From: Diatrype stigma
Taxonomy: Eukaryota > Ascomycota > Sordariomycetes > Xylariales > Diatrypaceae
Direction: 5' to 3'
NCBI GenBank assembly: GCA_022225965.2
Contig: JAKJXP020000039.1
Coordinates: forward strand, 349,612 to 413,611
Length of the DNA stretch: 64,000 nt
Part shown: in pieces, positions 35,913-50,654 of the stretch
Layout: each line of letters starts with the position of its first letter
Position numbering within the stretch: position 1 is the stretch's first letter
The notes under the pieces: generated by a model
Database searches by the model: none
What the model was told of the DNA's origin: nothing
The model's input: the letters and a program-made list of their open reading frames with translations, nothing else
Translations under genes and position numbers: made by a program

Positions 35913-38900
35913 TAGGAAAGAAAGTATATATGCATGGACGGGAGGAGGCTTTCGGATCTATATAATAGCTCGAGATCGGTAGATGAGTGATCGAATGGAT
36001 GAATGAATGGACGGTACGAATCATCTAGTTACTTTGTAAGTGAGCCATGGTAAACGGGTTGATGTTTACTGCCCATTGAATAGTATGTCAAGATCATTAG
36101 TTGGGAATTTGTTTCCTGTGCTTGAGGCAGACAATTCTAGGGTGCCTATCTCACGATATCTAGAACACTGTGTCAGCTATCGTACATCCACGTGAAAGAT
36201 GTTTACTATTAATCGGAACAGTGTCCCGACCACTAATTCTTGCATGTCCGAAATGCTTGACAGGCCCAGGAGACTTCACTGATAATGCCCTGATGTTCCT
36301 CCGGGACAGGTAATCAGGTGGCTAGGTACATCATACGACTGTTCAGTCGACCCAATCCCTTTCTGGTTCGTTGTCCCCTTCTCCTTCTCCCTTAGAACAA
36401 GATAACACAACTAGTGCAGAAGTGTGCATCCTGATATCTCCAGCTCCTGGTAGCTTGGTTACCTGCCCCTTTGGCTCCCTTGGAACCACCCCCCATATCT
36501 TTTAACATCAGGATTCGGTTTACCCGCACTTCCTGGGATCGCCCCCAGACAGCCTGATTTAGATGAGCAACCTGCTTAACTCAGGTTACTATTGAAAACT
36601 ACGACGCGGCAGATGACAACTGTTGCCTTCGCTGCGACCTCACCAACCCCCTATTCGAAAGCTGCCGCAGGCCCGTCATGAGATCATATAGGGTGTTAGC
36701 AATATGTCCCCGCACTGAGTACTAAAGGTTCAGAGTATGCCAAACAACTCCAACATATGGGTATCATGGGAACAGAGGGTGCGCCGTCAGAGTCAACAAT
36801 AGCAACACGGAACCTTTCCATGGCACAGCGTGCCATCCTGACCGTGGATGTTTCAACTACAAGCGTGATGCTATAGCTTGTCACCAAATACTTCCTTATA
36901 GCTGTGTTATTGAAATCCCTGGTAGTAAAGCCAGGGTATTGACAATTAAGATACCAAATTCTTACATGGCATGTAATCTGAGGATGCCGGCAAGGGTGCC
37001 TACCAAGGGACGATACTGTACTATTGGCTATTTGATACCCCCATTGGTCATGACACCCCAGTGTTCCCTGGTAGTAGCGGAACGGAAGCTTAGCGTAGCA
37101 CAGTTCGTCGAGCTTCGGTTTATTGGGCCGTAGATCGTGGGGAATACTCGATCTGCACTGCTCGGACTGTTTTAGCGCTCGAGAAATGAGGGATGATCAG
37201 AAGGCTCCCGGTTGTAGATACCCACCCGAACCAGGGCTAGGACGGCAGCTATGTGACAAGGCCGAACGATGATAGCCAGCACATGGGGACCGGCGGGCCC
37301 TGACGTCCTCGACTACATAGACTAAGCCCACCTGGAGACCTGATAGGTATAGGACTTCAAGAATGATGATACCTATCCTGCCTATGACCCCGTCCGGTGG
37401 CACTCGATCCGTCCATCTATGCATGTGTTTTTCTAGCTTGCCAGCTGTATTGCCCGCGAACTGCCATGGGTGATTTGCATACGTTGGCTCTCGAAGATGA
37501 CGGTGTTACTGCGGCCAGCATCTGAGGCCTCGATCGTGACCACATAGGTACATCGTGGGTAGCAACCAGCCCCGGCCAAAAACCTCCATACAAAATTTTC
37601 CTTGGTCGATCGTTCTCGTGCTTCGAGTCCCTATCCGTACTGAGCTGATGTGGTATCTCCATATATCGTAGGTCGCGTATGGGTCACGTTCGCGTATTCA
37701 GCCTTGCCGTCCGACTCGATTGCATACATGTTGCAGAAGCGGATCTCAAGGCCGCGGCTTCCGTGGGGGGGCGCAATCATGCAGGAGCAACAGAATCCGG
37801 AGAGCATCAGGGCCTTGGACTCTTCCCTGTTGAAGGTGAGCCAATTCAGTTGACCGATATACGTAAGTGGCGGAAACAAATGTCTGCCTGCATGCCCTTC
37901 GAACAACATCGCCGATAACTAGTAGTTGGAGGTTGCCCCCAGAAGCCTTCGTAGGACATGACAGAATAGACCTGTCCGTCGATGGCGCTTCGAAAGGGAT
38001 TTACTTACGTTCACAGCTTACACAGTAACGGCCTAGGCAGCGACCATGCGTCTGTAAGTGGTTGTGGCATAAACCCGCTGTCGTCTAGGTCTTCAGGCTT
38101 ATCATGGCTGAGTGCTATAGCATAAGAAGTATAGTTCTGCAGCAGTTTCACTGCACCCCGCGGGATCGTGAGGGCTTCCTTGTTCAACTAACAGCATAAG
38201 ATGCCGGCTTAGCGGAAGTCGACACCATGGGTGGCGTGGAAGTTTCGTGAAAGGGTACTTGTCTATGTCGCTCGAGGGGGCACCTGGGCTAGGACTGAGC
38301 ACAGCACCGTATGTGCCGAAAATGGCAAACCGTTCTCCGCCGCTGCAGACGGCGACTTGCCCGCCCAGTTTCCTGCAGAGTGACCCGAGTAGAATGATTG
38401 CACATACATAGTACGCTCACCATACCCAACCTGTGATGGGGGCTGCATGTAGGCCACACCTGTTTGCACGGCCAGGTGTAGTGCAGCTTGCTTGCTCTCA
38501 TACTCGATGGCTGCGAGGCTTCTCCATTGCAGAATACGGCATACCGGTGCTTTCGATTCAGCTATTAAATGCGAAAACTGCCAGGGAATCCAGCCACATT
38601 TTGTTGGTGGCGGTTTTATGTTTGGTCGCTACGTCGCTAGTATGTGAGGGTGTCTGGAGCTTCAAGGAGCCATAAAGCAGTACCTATTCAGACCCTCATC
38701 TTGTGTGTGCCTGGGTTGAAGGCACGTACTCGTACTAGGAAATGCATTTCAGCTGCGTTTTTGACAGCTGCATGTGGCGCATACCGTGCACCTATGTTAC
38801 CAGGGGTCTGCGAACAACTCTTATGACTGAACTTCGAAGTTATGATAAGTGAGTGGTTGATATGTGATACATTATGCCTTCGAGGAGATCGTGCCATTGA

Positions 38901-41890
38901 TAGGGTTGAATGGGAGCAAGGAGATGTTTCATTATCGGCCTCAACACACCACACCACTCTCACCGTTATGCTTACCTGAATCGGGCTGAGACAAGGCGAG
39001 AAAGCCATCTGGAAGCTACTAGTGGACCATTGTTGGTTGGTCTGCCACCAAGCGAGATCTTTAGCCTAGAGTTCATATTTACGATAATAGCGATGGATAT
39101 TCCGTTGGTATGCCATAAAAACGTGTTGGTCTTCAGTTTCCAGGGAGCTGAATCATGCTGAAGTTAGGTCTGTCGATATGCAGCTAGGTCAACCGAGCAC
39201 TTAGAGTAACAGGGGAGGGGTTATTAGGCTTCCCTTGTGTTGGGAATCGTGGTTGATATAGGCATTGCATACTCTCGCTTTTATTACAGACTGGGTCGCC
39301 AGTGTAATACAAGCTAGTATCGTGCAGTTGAAACAATGACAGCGGTTGTGGATAATGAGTAACTTGATATGCTTTGCCTTTACGCACGTAACAGCTGACT
39401 CTGGAATATTTGATACAGGATACTTGTCCCCGTGGACTTGGAGATCTTGTGGTTTCAAGGGAGAGAAGAATGTAGATCCATACTCCAAGGGAGACAAACC
39501 GGTGCAGTTATCTAGTCATAGTAACCTACATGTGTTAGTTGAGTAGGGGTTACGAACGTCAAAGTCAAATAACAGTGTACGTCCCCAGCGAAGTCGGACA
39601 TCGCGACCCTGGAATCATATGCCTTTATGTGGCAAACTGTCGATGACCAGTCCTCCGGGCAGCCTCGTCGGCGAAGGCATGAAGTCGATATTTACAGCTG
39701 CATGTGATGGAAAGTGGCTCCATCGATGACCAAGGCTTCAATGTCACGAGTATTCCAGCGGCTTACGAGATTTACGGGAAAGAGAAAAGGCCACGCACCA
39801 TGGACTGATTGCATTCGGGAATATGCCGGGAGGGCTCGTAGAAAAGTCTCGAGGAATGGAACGGCGTTCGTTCGGTATGGAGCATAACCGGCAGTTCTCA
39901 CTTCTGAGTTTAACAAACATCGTCAATATACTTCGCACGCATATGCAGGAAGCGAACTCCGAAGCCGAATCGGTCCACGATGGTTGGGGCGGGACGGGGG
40001 TGAAGCTGAAAGCGAAATACTCCGAGACGTTCACGATGAGAGGCCAATGAGTGTCAAGAAGAATGATCCCGAGTAGGGCACAGGCTAGAACAGGCAAGAA
40101 GTCACGCCATGGTCCATCGTGAAGCTGGGCTCCGTGTTACTGTATTGTCGACGGCCTTTAACTAGTGCGTTCTGGCGCGTGTTGTTCTGGTGTGTGTGTG
40201 GGAAGACGTGGGAAAGCATGGGAAAGTGTGGGAACGTGTGGGAAAGGCCGCTATCGCCGTGTCAGGGGTTCCCCCTTGCTTTGCCGGGGCTTCCTGCCGG
40301 GGGGATCAGGGGACCAGGGCACTACGGGACCTAGCGTTCAGGGGATTTACGGGGGATTTACTGACTTGCGCGGCTAACGGACCGCCTAGCTTGGGGGCCC
40401 CACATGCTCTGATTGGACCTACTACGGGAGCTGTACGGGCATAATGGGGCTTTCTCCCACGCTTTTCACGTTTTCGGTGACGTTATCCCGTCCTGCTCGT
40501 CCTGCTCGTTGGAGTTGCTTCCAGCTTCCAGTTACTGTTGCCGGATTGTTGCCGTTCGTGCTGCCGTTCGCCCAATAGATTCTGGATTGAAGCCACCTTG
40601 ACTCGTTCGTTCTGCGCGCTTCCTATTCCTAGCCTTTAAGACATCATCTTATAGCGACATGAGTCAGTCGTATGCCTTCACGCTCAGGCTTATCGTTGAT
40701 ACTAAGAGGGAAACGTCACTATCATGGAGTCGCACGTCTATGGAAACTGAGGGGTCGGCAGTCTCGAGGTCCAACCAAAACAACAATCCCTTCCTTCCCG
40801 AGCTATGGAATGGAGAGGAGACCGTTAAGACGACATGTATAGAACCCACAACGAAGCCCACCCATGGCCTATCACACCACTAGCTTATGTTACACCACGT
40901 TGGAAGATGTGATGATGATTTCCTTTCAATGCACTCTTCCCCTTGCGAAGTCTGTCAGAGTGGTATATGTGAGCCGCCAGATAGACGTTTCTGGAACGCT
41001 TGATTTATCCAGCAGGTTACCACCTGCTCGAACGCGGACTCTATCATAACTCACACGGAATGCCATTGCCCTGATGCCACCAAGGGATTCCTGCTATCCA
41101 ATCTGCTGCCAATGAGCGATCCGTTACCTTTTCTTACTGCTGTGTAACTACCACATTCCCTGCCCATGCCAATAGGAGTCCTCCCGTCGCATCATACATA
41201 TCTACCGAACTAGACCTCACATTAGGATATCCAGATCAGCCCCGTCAAGCACCCCGAGTGTGGAAAATTTCGGAAAATATCAGTGACGATTCCATACGTC
41301 TCGGCGCGCTGGCTACACGTCGCCAGCCGACTTATGTACTGGGGATATCTTAGGTGTTCTGGTGGTGGTTGATATGGGGGTCCAAATAAGACCCTTGTCG
41401 CAAGTAGTTCCCCGGTTATGCAGGACCAGGGTCATCCGAAGCAGTGTAGGATCGTCTGACACCAAATCAGCATCGAAAGAAACCCTCCATGCATGTTGCG
41501 CCGTTTGTGCAAAGTAGCAACGCAGATGTGGCAGAATGGCCCGCACAGTTTATTTATGTATAAGCCGAAGACAGGGCTGAAAGAAAGAAAGTTGACGATG
41601 TCAGCTCCCGGGAGCTCCCATCCAGGGTATAAATCCATGGGGTGCCCTTCCTCCCCTGGTGTAGATCTCTTTGCTTTTTCACTCCAACCCCTGTAGGAAG
41701 AGCACATCTCGCAATCTTTCCTACATACTGGTGTTGAAGGTTCTAAGCCTCAACCCATTTCCCAAGCCGCTTGACTGCCAGCGGGCAGCACATCGCTACT
41801 CCCTTCACATCTTTACCCCTTCCCTCAGTCCAGTCTATACCGGCGACCTCGACCTCAAATATTGATCCGAGCCTTCAACCTGTAACCACA
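35913..41890. other. Gene-poor region
   Basis: Six kilobases of near-normal base composition in which I find no frame with a recognisable protein, consistent introns or biased codon use. There is a short imperfect GGGAAAG(C/T)(A/G)TG repeat near 40198-40245. It could contain decayed or lineage-specific genes, or noncoding RNA. Confidence 0.5.
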
Positions 41891-42318
41891 ATGAGTGGCA
41901 GCGGAGGTTTCTTCAAGTACCGTTGCAAGTACTTCTACACGCATAACTGTCCCAACTGGGTTTATGTTAATCACTCGCCATGTCCCAATTGCACGGTAAG
42001 CGTCCAAAATAGAAGCCTATGCTAGCCTGATCGATTTTCTGATTTGTTGTTTTCTTTCGATTGTAGGCAGAAGGGCGGGACGTGGAACAACCTGCCACCG
42101 GTGGCCCCGGAACGACTTCTTGGAGCTTCTCGAGAGACGTCTCTGTCCCTAGAATCGAGGGAGGAGTTGTGTATTACACACTGATGGAAATTGTCAACCT
42201 GAACGAAACAGGCAATTACTGGACTCTCAGATACAAGGTTAACCAGAACAGCGTGCCTGTGATGGTACCGACGACAAACGCTACACCGGGAGCGCCTCCA
42301 GTAGCAACTACTCGCTGA
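41891..42318 (+). CDS. Conserved fungal small protein with four-cysteine motif, function unknown
   Basis: Exons 41891-41995 and 42067-42318 (71-nt intron, GTAAGC...TAG) give 118 residues. It begins MSGSGGFFKYRCKYFYTHNC and continues PNWVYVNHSPCPNC then TAEGRDVE. The N-terminus with Cys12, Cys20, Cys31 and Cys34 looks like a small metal-binding knuckle. The middle (VPRIEGGVVYYTLMEIVNL) suggests beta strands, and the Thr/Pro-rich tail is disordered. I recall similar short proteins in other ascomycetes without a function, but could not search. No signal peptide. The junction is in frame and restores the AEGRD block, which supports the model. It stands alone in gene-poor DNA. Confidence 0.78.
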
Positions 42319-45300
42319 GAACGGGGGCATCTATATTTCATCTCTCAATTATATCAGAGTCAGCCAGATGATTTGATGGATTGGAAACGTGGAGCATAAG
42401 ATCCGGTGCCACGATTCATTTCAGATTTGTACGCTTTCATGATTAATACTTCAGTGAAATAGCAATAGCCCAATGACAGCCCTTGTCGTTAATTATGGCA
42501 GAGAGGAAATATTCAGAGTCGAGAAAGTACCGTTAAAGACTTACTTTAGATGGCACCGGAAATTAAATTCTGTAACGAGAAATGACCAGGGTCCAACGAC
42601 TTAGGCAACGAAAGGCTAGAACGGGGAGGGCAGAGCATCAAAATGCCGAGAATTTTGTTTCCTTTCTTTTTTCCATGCCGCAGGCCTACGGTGTAGTAAT
42701 GATATGAGTGAGCGTTACGTTGCAGGGGTGCATTCTTACGTTCCGGAGCAAGGGCCTGTCAACAGCAAGGATGTGAAGAGGAAAATAACATTTGACATGA
42801 CACTTCCTCCTAGTTCCTGAAAGGACAGATGGCAGGAGGTAAAATGCATACATCCTGTCGCTACCAAGTACCATACATGAAACAAGGTAAATTCCATCGA
42901 CCCCTGAGGCTGGACGTTTACGTGCACGTAGCACTTGGAATATTATTGGTGAATCAGGCTGTGCATAGTAGCGCACAAGGAAGCTGACCGCGAGAGCCAC
43001 GGGGGCTACAGTGATGCGACTATACATGTGTAACGACGCTATACAGATATGCATACATGCATACATACTGCATGATACGAGAGTAACAAGCATCTGCCGG
43101 CACCGATATGATTCAAGTACTAGACTAGTTCCACGTGGTGCATATTCCAGAGACCTGGTCGAGTCATCGCCCCGAGACGATGTGATCCATAGGATCTAGC
43201 TACTGCTTCCCATAGGTCATAGGTGAGATGAGTGCGATCATCCCGGTGCAACCGCGCGTCTCTCCCAGGTCGCCTAGACACATATTACGATACAACCTCT
43301 AGGCAGTCCGTCTATTCGACGAGGAGTGATACCAAAAAGAGGGGGTCTGCAAGGTGAGGTGCGGGGTTCCAACCGTGACGTGCCCTTCTCTTCATTTCGT
43401 CGATCGGTATGCGGCTCGACGATGGATTTGCGAACAAACTCAAGTGAGTTTCCCTGTATCCCGAGTTAGGTATACGGGCGGATGGGGCTGAAGAGTATAA
43501 GGAGATGGTGTCAGGTCCCGTCAAGCTAACAGAATCCTCATCGTTGCGAAAACAAGGTATATGTAGCATCTCGGTGTCATAGAGCATGACTGGGACGTCA
43601 TCTTTGTGGGGGATGGTGGGCGGTAAAGCAGTGAGTGCTCAAGGTACTCAATGATGACATATATTGTTAAGAGGTTCGGGACTCCTCAGTAGGTACTTCA
43701 GAGCAACAGGCTATACATACCAACCGATGTCTCATCTCCTGATCTCGACTGCGAGATTGGGCATCTTGCAGAACTCTAGCTAGATGAGCGATCCATTTCT
43801 CGGATCGTGAACGTAAAGAAGTGAATGCCGACCCAATAGGGCGTCCCTTCGGAGGGCGAGGGTGTATGGCTGGCTAGACAACCCTTCCGGCATGATCTAC
43901 TGGGCTCGACACCGGTTTCGCTGCATGATCGAGATATCTGTGACTGCGACTAGGCACCTATGTAGTTTCCTGGCAGCGTGGGAACCTCAGCTGCATGCAT
44001 GTGAGGGTGAGATGCAGTAGCAGGGTGCGAGTGGAACGCGATGCTGTTCTAGATCCGTGTTGCCTGCTTCACAAAGCCCTTCCCTTGACCTACCTGAGTA
44101 CCTACGTGCTACGTCCTACGTCCTACGTTGGTGTTAGGGACGCCTTGCATGCTTCGTACACGATGTTGCAAGGTCAAGCAAACAGGTTAATTGCCTAGTC
44201 TGGGAGATCGAGGGTCTCCAAATCAATTGTCTCCAAATATGCCACGTGCCGGACCGTCAAGGACTTGCTTCCGGGGCGGGACCCATAGTAACTAGACCCA
44301 CTACTTACCCGCGCACCAGGCAGCGGCAGCCAGGGTGGGAGGGACCTCGGGACCCCACACGGGAGGCCACACTCCACCCTACCACCCCCTGAGGGACCTG
44401 CCTACGCCATATATCCACCCGCCTAAGACCACATCAGCTCTTCTACCTGTAGGTACCTTCCAAGCTGCCCGTGCTTTGTGCATCCTCACATGCAGACACG
44501 GCACCTGATTGGGAATTTTACATGTGCCATGGGCCGTGCCGTGGTTCTTTCTGTACAATACAGCACGGTGTATAACTATTACCTATACATAATAGAAGTA
44601 CATTCCAGGTCACCTCCGGCCTCATGGAACGCAGCGACCCCATCTCCAGATGACCTTCCCCCCGGGGATGCCATGCCGTCAGCCCGCACCTTGCAGACGC
44701 GGCTCGACGACTGCTTACCTGCCTACCTCCGCAAGTACGTTGGGTGTTATTATCGCCGCAACCGTCCGCCATCTCGCTGCAACCGCCGCCGTTTTGCCGT
44801 GTTTCCCGTGGGGGGGGAGGCGGGCGAGCGGCGTTCCTTCTTGAGGTGCCTCGCGCATGGGAATCCCACTAGATATGCAAGCCAGACAGGGGGGGAAACG
44901 TCGTTCGCTCCTCGCTCCTAGAATCGCACGCCGCAACGCAGGTCGGGGGTTGAGGCGATGTGGTGCCAAGCAGATTTCAAGATTCTGCACCTGCCATGCG
45001 AGGAGGGGAACTTGCAGGCACATGTTCGTCGTTGTCACCACTTGTTAAGCAGCCAATTGCAGGTACGGTGTTGTAGAGAGCGGGAGACTACCTACCCGGG
45101 TACCTGACGACCTACTTACCTGCTCCATGGGAACTTGTTTCCCGGTCATTGGCTGCCGGGGTCGCATCCGGTCAACTGTTCGCGTCCTTGGCACATGTAA
45201 GTAAAGCCCGGCCCTGCACCGTCTTCTACGGCGAACCAAGTACGCGGACCGGGTACCCGACCGGGGTTTTATTCCAAACAGTCGCCGGAGAGCTTCACAT

Positions 45301-47580
45301 CGTATATCTTGCTAATTATATCTATGCATGTACGCAAACAAGAAAAACAGCATGAAAATAAAAATAAGGGGGGGGGGGGGGGGTTGATGCAGCTAATTCG
45401 ACTTCAAACATTACCATTGGAAGAATCTGGCTGACTCCGTGCAGGACGCGGCTTCCTGGTGAGGGATAGAGACTTTTTCCACCGGGCCCGAACGCCGGCA
45501 CCGAGATCAGCGCTTCCAAGCTTGTTTCTTCTGGTGTTGTTACAGTTGTAGCGGCCAGATCTTGAAGAAAAGAAGGAGAAAGAAGAAACGAACGAACGAT
45601 CCCGCTAGTTCGTTAGTCCTCGGCGCAAGGAGAACGCCCTGGCGGACGTCACCTCCGAAGGGGATGTAAGGCCCTTTTGACGTTGCAGGCCGGTAGGTAT
45701 GCCTATATGCGCCAGATAGGTCAACGCCAGCCGTCCCACATTAACAAGGCTAGGCGACACTTTCTTCGGGCGCAACCACGGAAGTAAATTATCACTGGTC
45801 TGAACCCACTGCGCCAATACCTGCTCTACCTAGCCACTGAGGTTGAGAGGGACAAGCGCGTAAACCGAAAGCAAGGTCGAGAGCCCTTTTGCCAGCCGCT
45901 ACGCCATGCAGGTCATATAATGACCTTCACCTAGAGTTCATGTACGCAGACAGCTATGACACTTCGATCCTTAGGGGCCGAGAGGTTTCTATTCTGTGCA
46001 AATCCTATCAGCCTAAATCAGGAAAGGAGGCACGGCCAAAAAGGGCATGCTCTCGCTCATGAGTTGCCACGTCATCAACCGTTCTCGAAACAGAAGTATG
46101 TTTACATACGAGAGAGTAGAAGTGGCGAGGATTACAACTCTTTGTCATTCAATCCCCTTTCGCTACGTAAGCTGAATACTGGAAGGATGTTTTCTATAGG
46201 TGTGTTCAACTAACTTACCGGGTAACCCTTGCTGTTACTGCCAGCCGAGGCATTATTCACCATTCTTCGAGCTACCGTGGCTATGACTGCCTAGATGGGC
46301 TTTCGAAGATCAGTGATCGAGTACCTCCCCGGTTGGGATATCGCCATCCATAACATGGAATTCTCCACGTACTTACAAGCTTATCGTAGCGTCACTTGAG
46401 CTTACAAGCTGCCGTGATCAATGAATAAGGAGCAAAGGAAAACACGTCATATCATGAGATACTTAGGTCTAGAGATGAGAGAGCAAGGAGTCGAACCAGG
46501 ATCCAGAATCCTGAATCCTACTAAGCAGTGATGATACTCCGTCTCACCCCATGGTAATCGTCGCCCATTGCGTTAGTCGGGAGGATGAACAACACGTAAT
46601 GCCTCCGAACATGTCCGTCAAGAGCCGAACGTATCCACATAAGTAATAATGAAGTCTTCCGGATATCGCGGCGGACGTGTTCGTACAAGGGGTGCTCTGA
46701 TAATTGCTGATAGTTTTCCGCAAGCTATCATAGGCAGTCAGGTCTCGTCACCCCCCTGTATCGTATGAAGTTCCCATGAGGTCAATCTTCCTCCCGTCTA
46801 AGGGCTCACTTAAGTGGGAAGGAATCCACACAAGCCCTTTCATAGAGCTTACTCTGGATCGTCTTCAGATATCACCAGGGTATTAACAGGCTGGTCAGCT
46901 GGTCATACTTAAGTCCCTTGTATGACAGAATAAAAATTCGGCAATTCCCAGTATACCCCCTTTTTACCTTATGAATGCAGTAATTACCTATATGAAAATA
47001 AACAAGCTGATTAATTCTTAACACATCAAAAGGTTCCGGGCAGTGTAGTGGGTCAACACGCCCTGAGATGATTCGTGGCACTTTGGCGAAAAGGGGGAAA
47101 GCCCAACTGTTATTCTATCGTTGACCGTGGAAGTTCCAACGATTCGAACCTTAGTCGGGCAACCCTGTTTGTTCGGCCCCCATCCTTGACTGTAGCCTCA
47201 GGTATCGCGAATAGTATGAACCAACATTCGTGTCTAGGTGGCATCAAGTGATATCTTGCCTCTTGAGTGATACCAGAGCCAGCAGCCGGGCCATCTCTTA
47301 GGTAGAACACTGGTAAGAGCATTCAACTCGTCTTAAGAGGGAATTGCTATTCTCTTATAAGTTTATTAAGTACCTGTTCAGAATGTTTTGAACGAGTTTA
47401 CCTAGTCTACATTCGCGCCATGTCCAATGCTAGCGGACTTAGTTATCATAAACAGCCCCTGAGGCCAAACCTTTGGTGCACGGACGCAATGAGGCTTTCT
47501 AGTCGTCATATCAAACCAGGGAAGTTTCGAATAACAGCAAGAGCATACCGTATTGACGAAGTGCCTGGCATTATATAGAT
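42319..47580. other. Gene-poor region adjoining the AT-rich island
   Basis: Five kilobases with only small random-looking frames. It includes a run of 16 G at about 45368-45383 and pol III box-like strings at 46487-46528 that do not fold as a tRNA. No gene is supported. Confidence 0.5.
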
Positions 47581-50500
47581 GTGTTATGGCATTATAATTG
47601 ATATTCGATAGATATTAAGGTTAGCGATGGCATTAATCGAATAAATTTTTTGTTTAATTAATTCTTTAATTATATTGTATTAATTAAATAACGCCATTTG
47701 CGTTTTTAATTAATATAAATAATTAATTTTCCTTATTATTGTTTTTTAATAATTAATAAATATGGCCTTTTTCTTTTAACGGCCGCAATACTAACCGAGA
47801 TTTCTTAAGAAGTACTTATTATATATTTATCCGTATTGCTTATAAGAGAAAAATCGTGAGATTTTTCGGTATTTCGAACCCTGGCTTAATACGTTTAAAT
47901 CCGTTCGAATTAATTCGGCGTTTCCGATTTTCGGTTCCTATGTTATAGCACCGGTATTATAAAGTTTTATATAAAGAAACGAAATTTCCTTTAGCAGTTT
48001 GTTATTTCGAATTATCTTTATTTTTATTATACTTTATTAAGTTAATTTAATTTTTTACGATATTTAATTTATTTTCGTAATTATAATAAGGCGCCGTTTT
48101 TTTAAGGCCTTTCGAATTTTCTTTCGCTAATAATTTTTCGAAAAGGCTACTTTTATAAAGCCTAATGTTAATTTAAAGCTGCTTTTTCGAATAAAGATTT
48201 GTAATAAGAAGTTTATCGTTTATTTATAAATAAAATCGAATACTTATTTTAAGATTTTCGAATATAACGAATACATTATTTCCATAAAAGCCATTAAAAA
48301 CGACGATGATATAAAAGATTCCGTAAAAAATAATAAATATTAATATTATTTCCGTTATAATTAAAAAGGCTTTATTAAGTTATATAAAAATGTTTTTATA
48401 AGCGGTTCGAAATATTATTTTAATTATTCCTATTTCGGTATTTTGTTTAATATAATAAAAGTTCCGAGCAGTCCGTTTAATAGCAGCCCTTTGTTTAATA
48501 CGCTTATTTTTTCGATTTATTAACAATTAAGGAATTATATTTAACGGCAATCCGTACGTTTTACGATAAATAATTATAAACAACGGCTTATCGAATTAAT
48601 TACGGTTTGCAATATATTTCCAATAACTTACGTTCGAGATTAATTTTAGGAATTGCTGGGCTTTTTTAATCGTATATTAATAGGGAAAATCTTTCGGAAT
48701 TTATATTATACCATTTCCGTTTAATTGGAAAAGTTATTTAAATTCGTTCGTACCGCGATTATATAGCAACTTTGCGACGATGCCTTTTCGAAGATTCATT
48801 TTTCGTTTAATATATAAAAGTCTTTTAATAAGAAAAAGGTTTTAGGAATTGTTATTTATTTTATAAATCGATAATAAAAGCTTTATATGCGGCTTATTGC
48901 ATTACGGCAAATGGCGAATAATTATATAATAAAGAATATGTTATTTTATCTTTAAAGTGTATTGGATTTATATAGCATTAATTATAAATTAGGGTTTTTT
49001 ACTTTAAATAACACAAAAGGTAAATTTTTTATTTAAATTGTATAAAATAATTATTAATAAAAATATTCCTAATTAACGATAAAGCCTTTCGCTTTATATT
49101 CGAAATATTTTTATTTCTCTTATTATTAATTTTTCTTTTTTTAAACAATAGGCAAAACAAATAATGGCTGCATAATGCCTTTATTACTAAGGGCATATCA
49201 TTAATATCGTAGCTACTTCCTTCGTTTTCGAAACGAAGAATAAAACGAGGGTTATTGCAATTAATTTCGTCGATAAAGCCTATAAGGTAAATAATTTTAT
49301 ACGATAAAGCATATTGCGCCGTAATGCTTTTCGACGAAAGGTGCGAGCATTTAAAGCTAAAAAGAAAGCCATCGATTATAAGATTACGAAAAAAACCGTA
49401 AATAAATTCTTAGAAAATAAAAATAATAAAGCCGAATTTTCCAATAATCCTATCTTAAATGTTTTTATTTACGATTTCAATATTAAAAATAAAACCGGTT
49501 GCTTTTTTAAAATATATAACGATATAAAATAAAACGAAATATTATATAAAATACGTAATTCCTTAAACTTTAAGGATTTTATTAATCGGTTTCATTATTT
49601 CTAAGCGTAAATGATTAATCGTAAAATCCGAATAACTTGGAAATACGAAATTATCTTCGAAGAATAACATTTTTTCGAGGCGGTATAAAGGATTTTTCGG
49701 CTTTTCGAGGAAACAATGCTATAATACGAAAAAAATCGCGTTAGTATTAATATAATAATGCTTTCGTTATATAAGTTAAAAATAAATTTTCGGCTATAAC
49801 TGGATAAATTTAAATTATTAAAAAAATAAAAATAATATATGCCTTTTTTTTAAGTCGTTATAAATTTTTTTTATTAATTCGGTATTTATAAAAACAATTT
49901 ATTTAATTTCTTTTTAATTTATTGCTTCTTTTTAATATAACATATTTTAACTTTTTTAAACGCTTATTTAATGCATTTTAAAACGTAAGCGAATCCTTAT
50001 TAAACGCGGCTTTAAAATTATATTTCGTTTAAACATTCGTAAAAGAAAAAAAGTAAATGCTTATTTCGATCGGGCGAATTCCGAGGTTTTAGGAAAAAAT
50101 AATTATAACGAAATCCGAACCGGCTTTAAACGTATTTATAAAAAGCTTTAAAAATATCGGGAAATATTAAATAAGATTATTATATATTAGGCCTTTATTG
50201 TTTTTTATTCGAATAAGCGTTTAAAAAAAATCCGAGCCTTAAATGCCGATTTAATTAAGAATATTAAAAAAAGGATTATAAAATATTGGCTATAATATTA
50301 CGCGGATTCGGATATAACTGCCGGTTCGAACGCCGATTCGGAAAAGTTTATTCTTTTAATAGTAAATAAAATTATGGTTTTTTTCGTACCTTTATTTCTT
50401 TTTCGAAAGAAAAAGGAAAAGCTTTTTCGTATTAAAGCCTTATTCGATAATATTATGTCCGAACTTACGAATAAAAATAAAAATAAGCTTTAACGTTATT

Positions 50501-50654
50501 TCATAATAAAAAAACGAACTTTACTTTTATAAATAAAAATATATTTAAATAATAAAGAAAGCATTAAAAGGACTTTTTTAAGTTTAGCCGCTTTATATTT
50601 AACGTTTTTTCGGCTTTTTTTATGTTAACCGAATATAAGAAAATATTTAATTAA

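Noticed and set aside
46470..46560. tRNA-like signal on the minus strand (perfect B box GGTTCGACTCC at 46487-46497 and A-box-like string at 46517-46528)
   Set aside because: The boxes are too close, the T and D stems do not pair properly and no acceptor stem forms, so it is not a tRNA; at most it is a degraded tRNA-derived repeat.
47135..47165. Second B-box-like string (GGTTCGAATC, minus strand)
   Set aside because: No A box or cloverleaf around it; expected by chance at this length.
49314..49532. 72-residue open frame in the AT-rich island
   Set aside because: Surrounded by stops and mutated sequence; may be a fragment of an old element but matches nothing I recognise.
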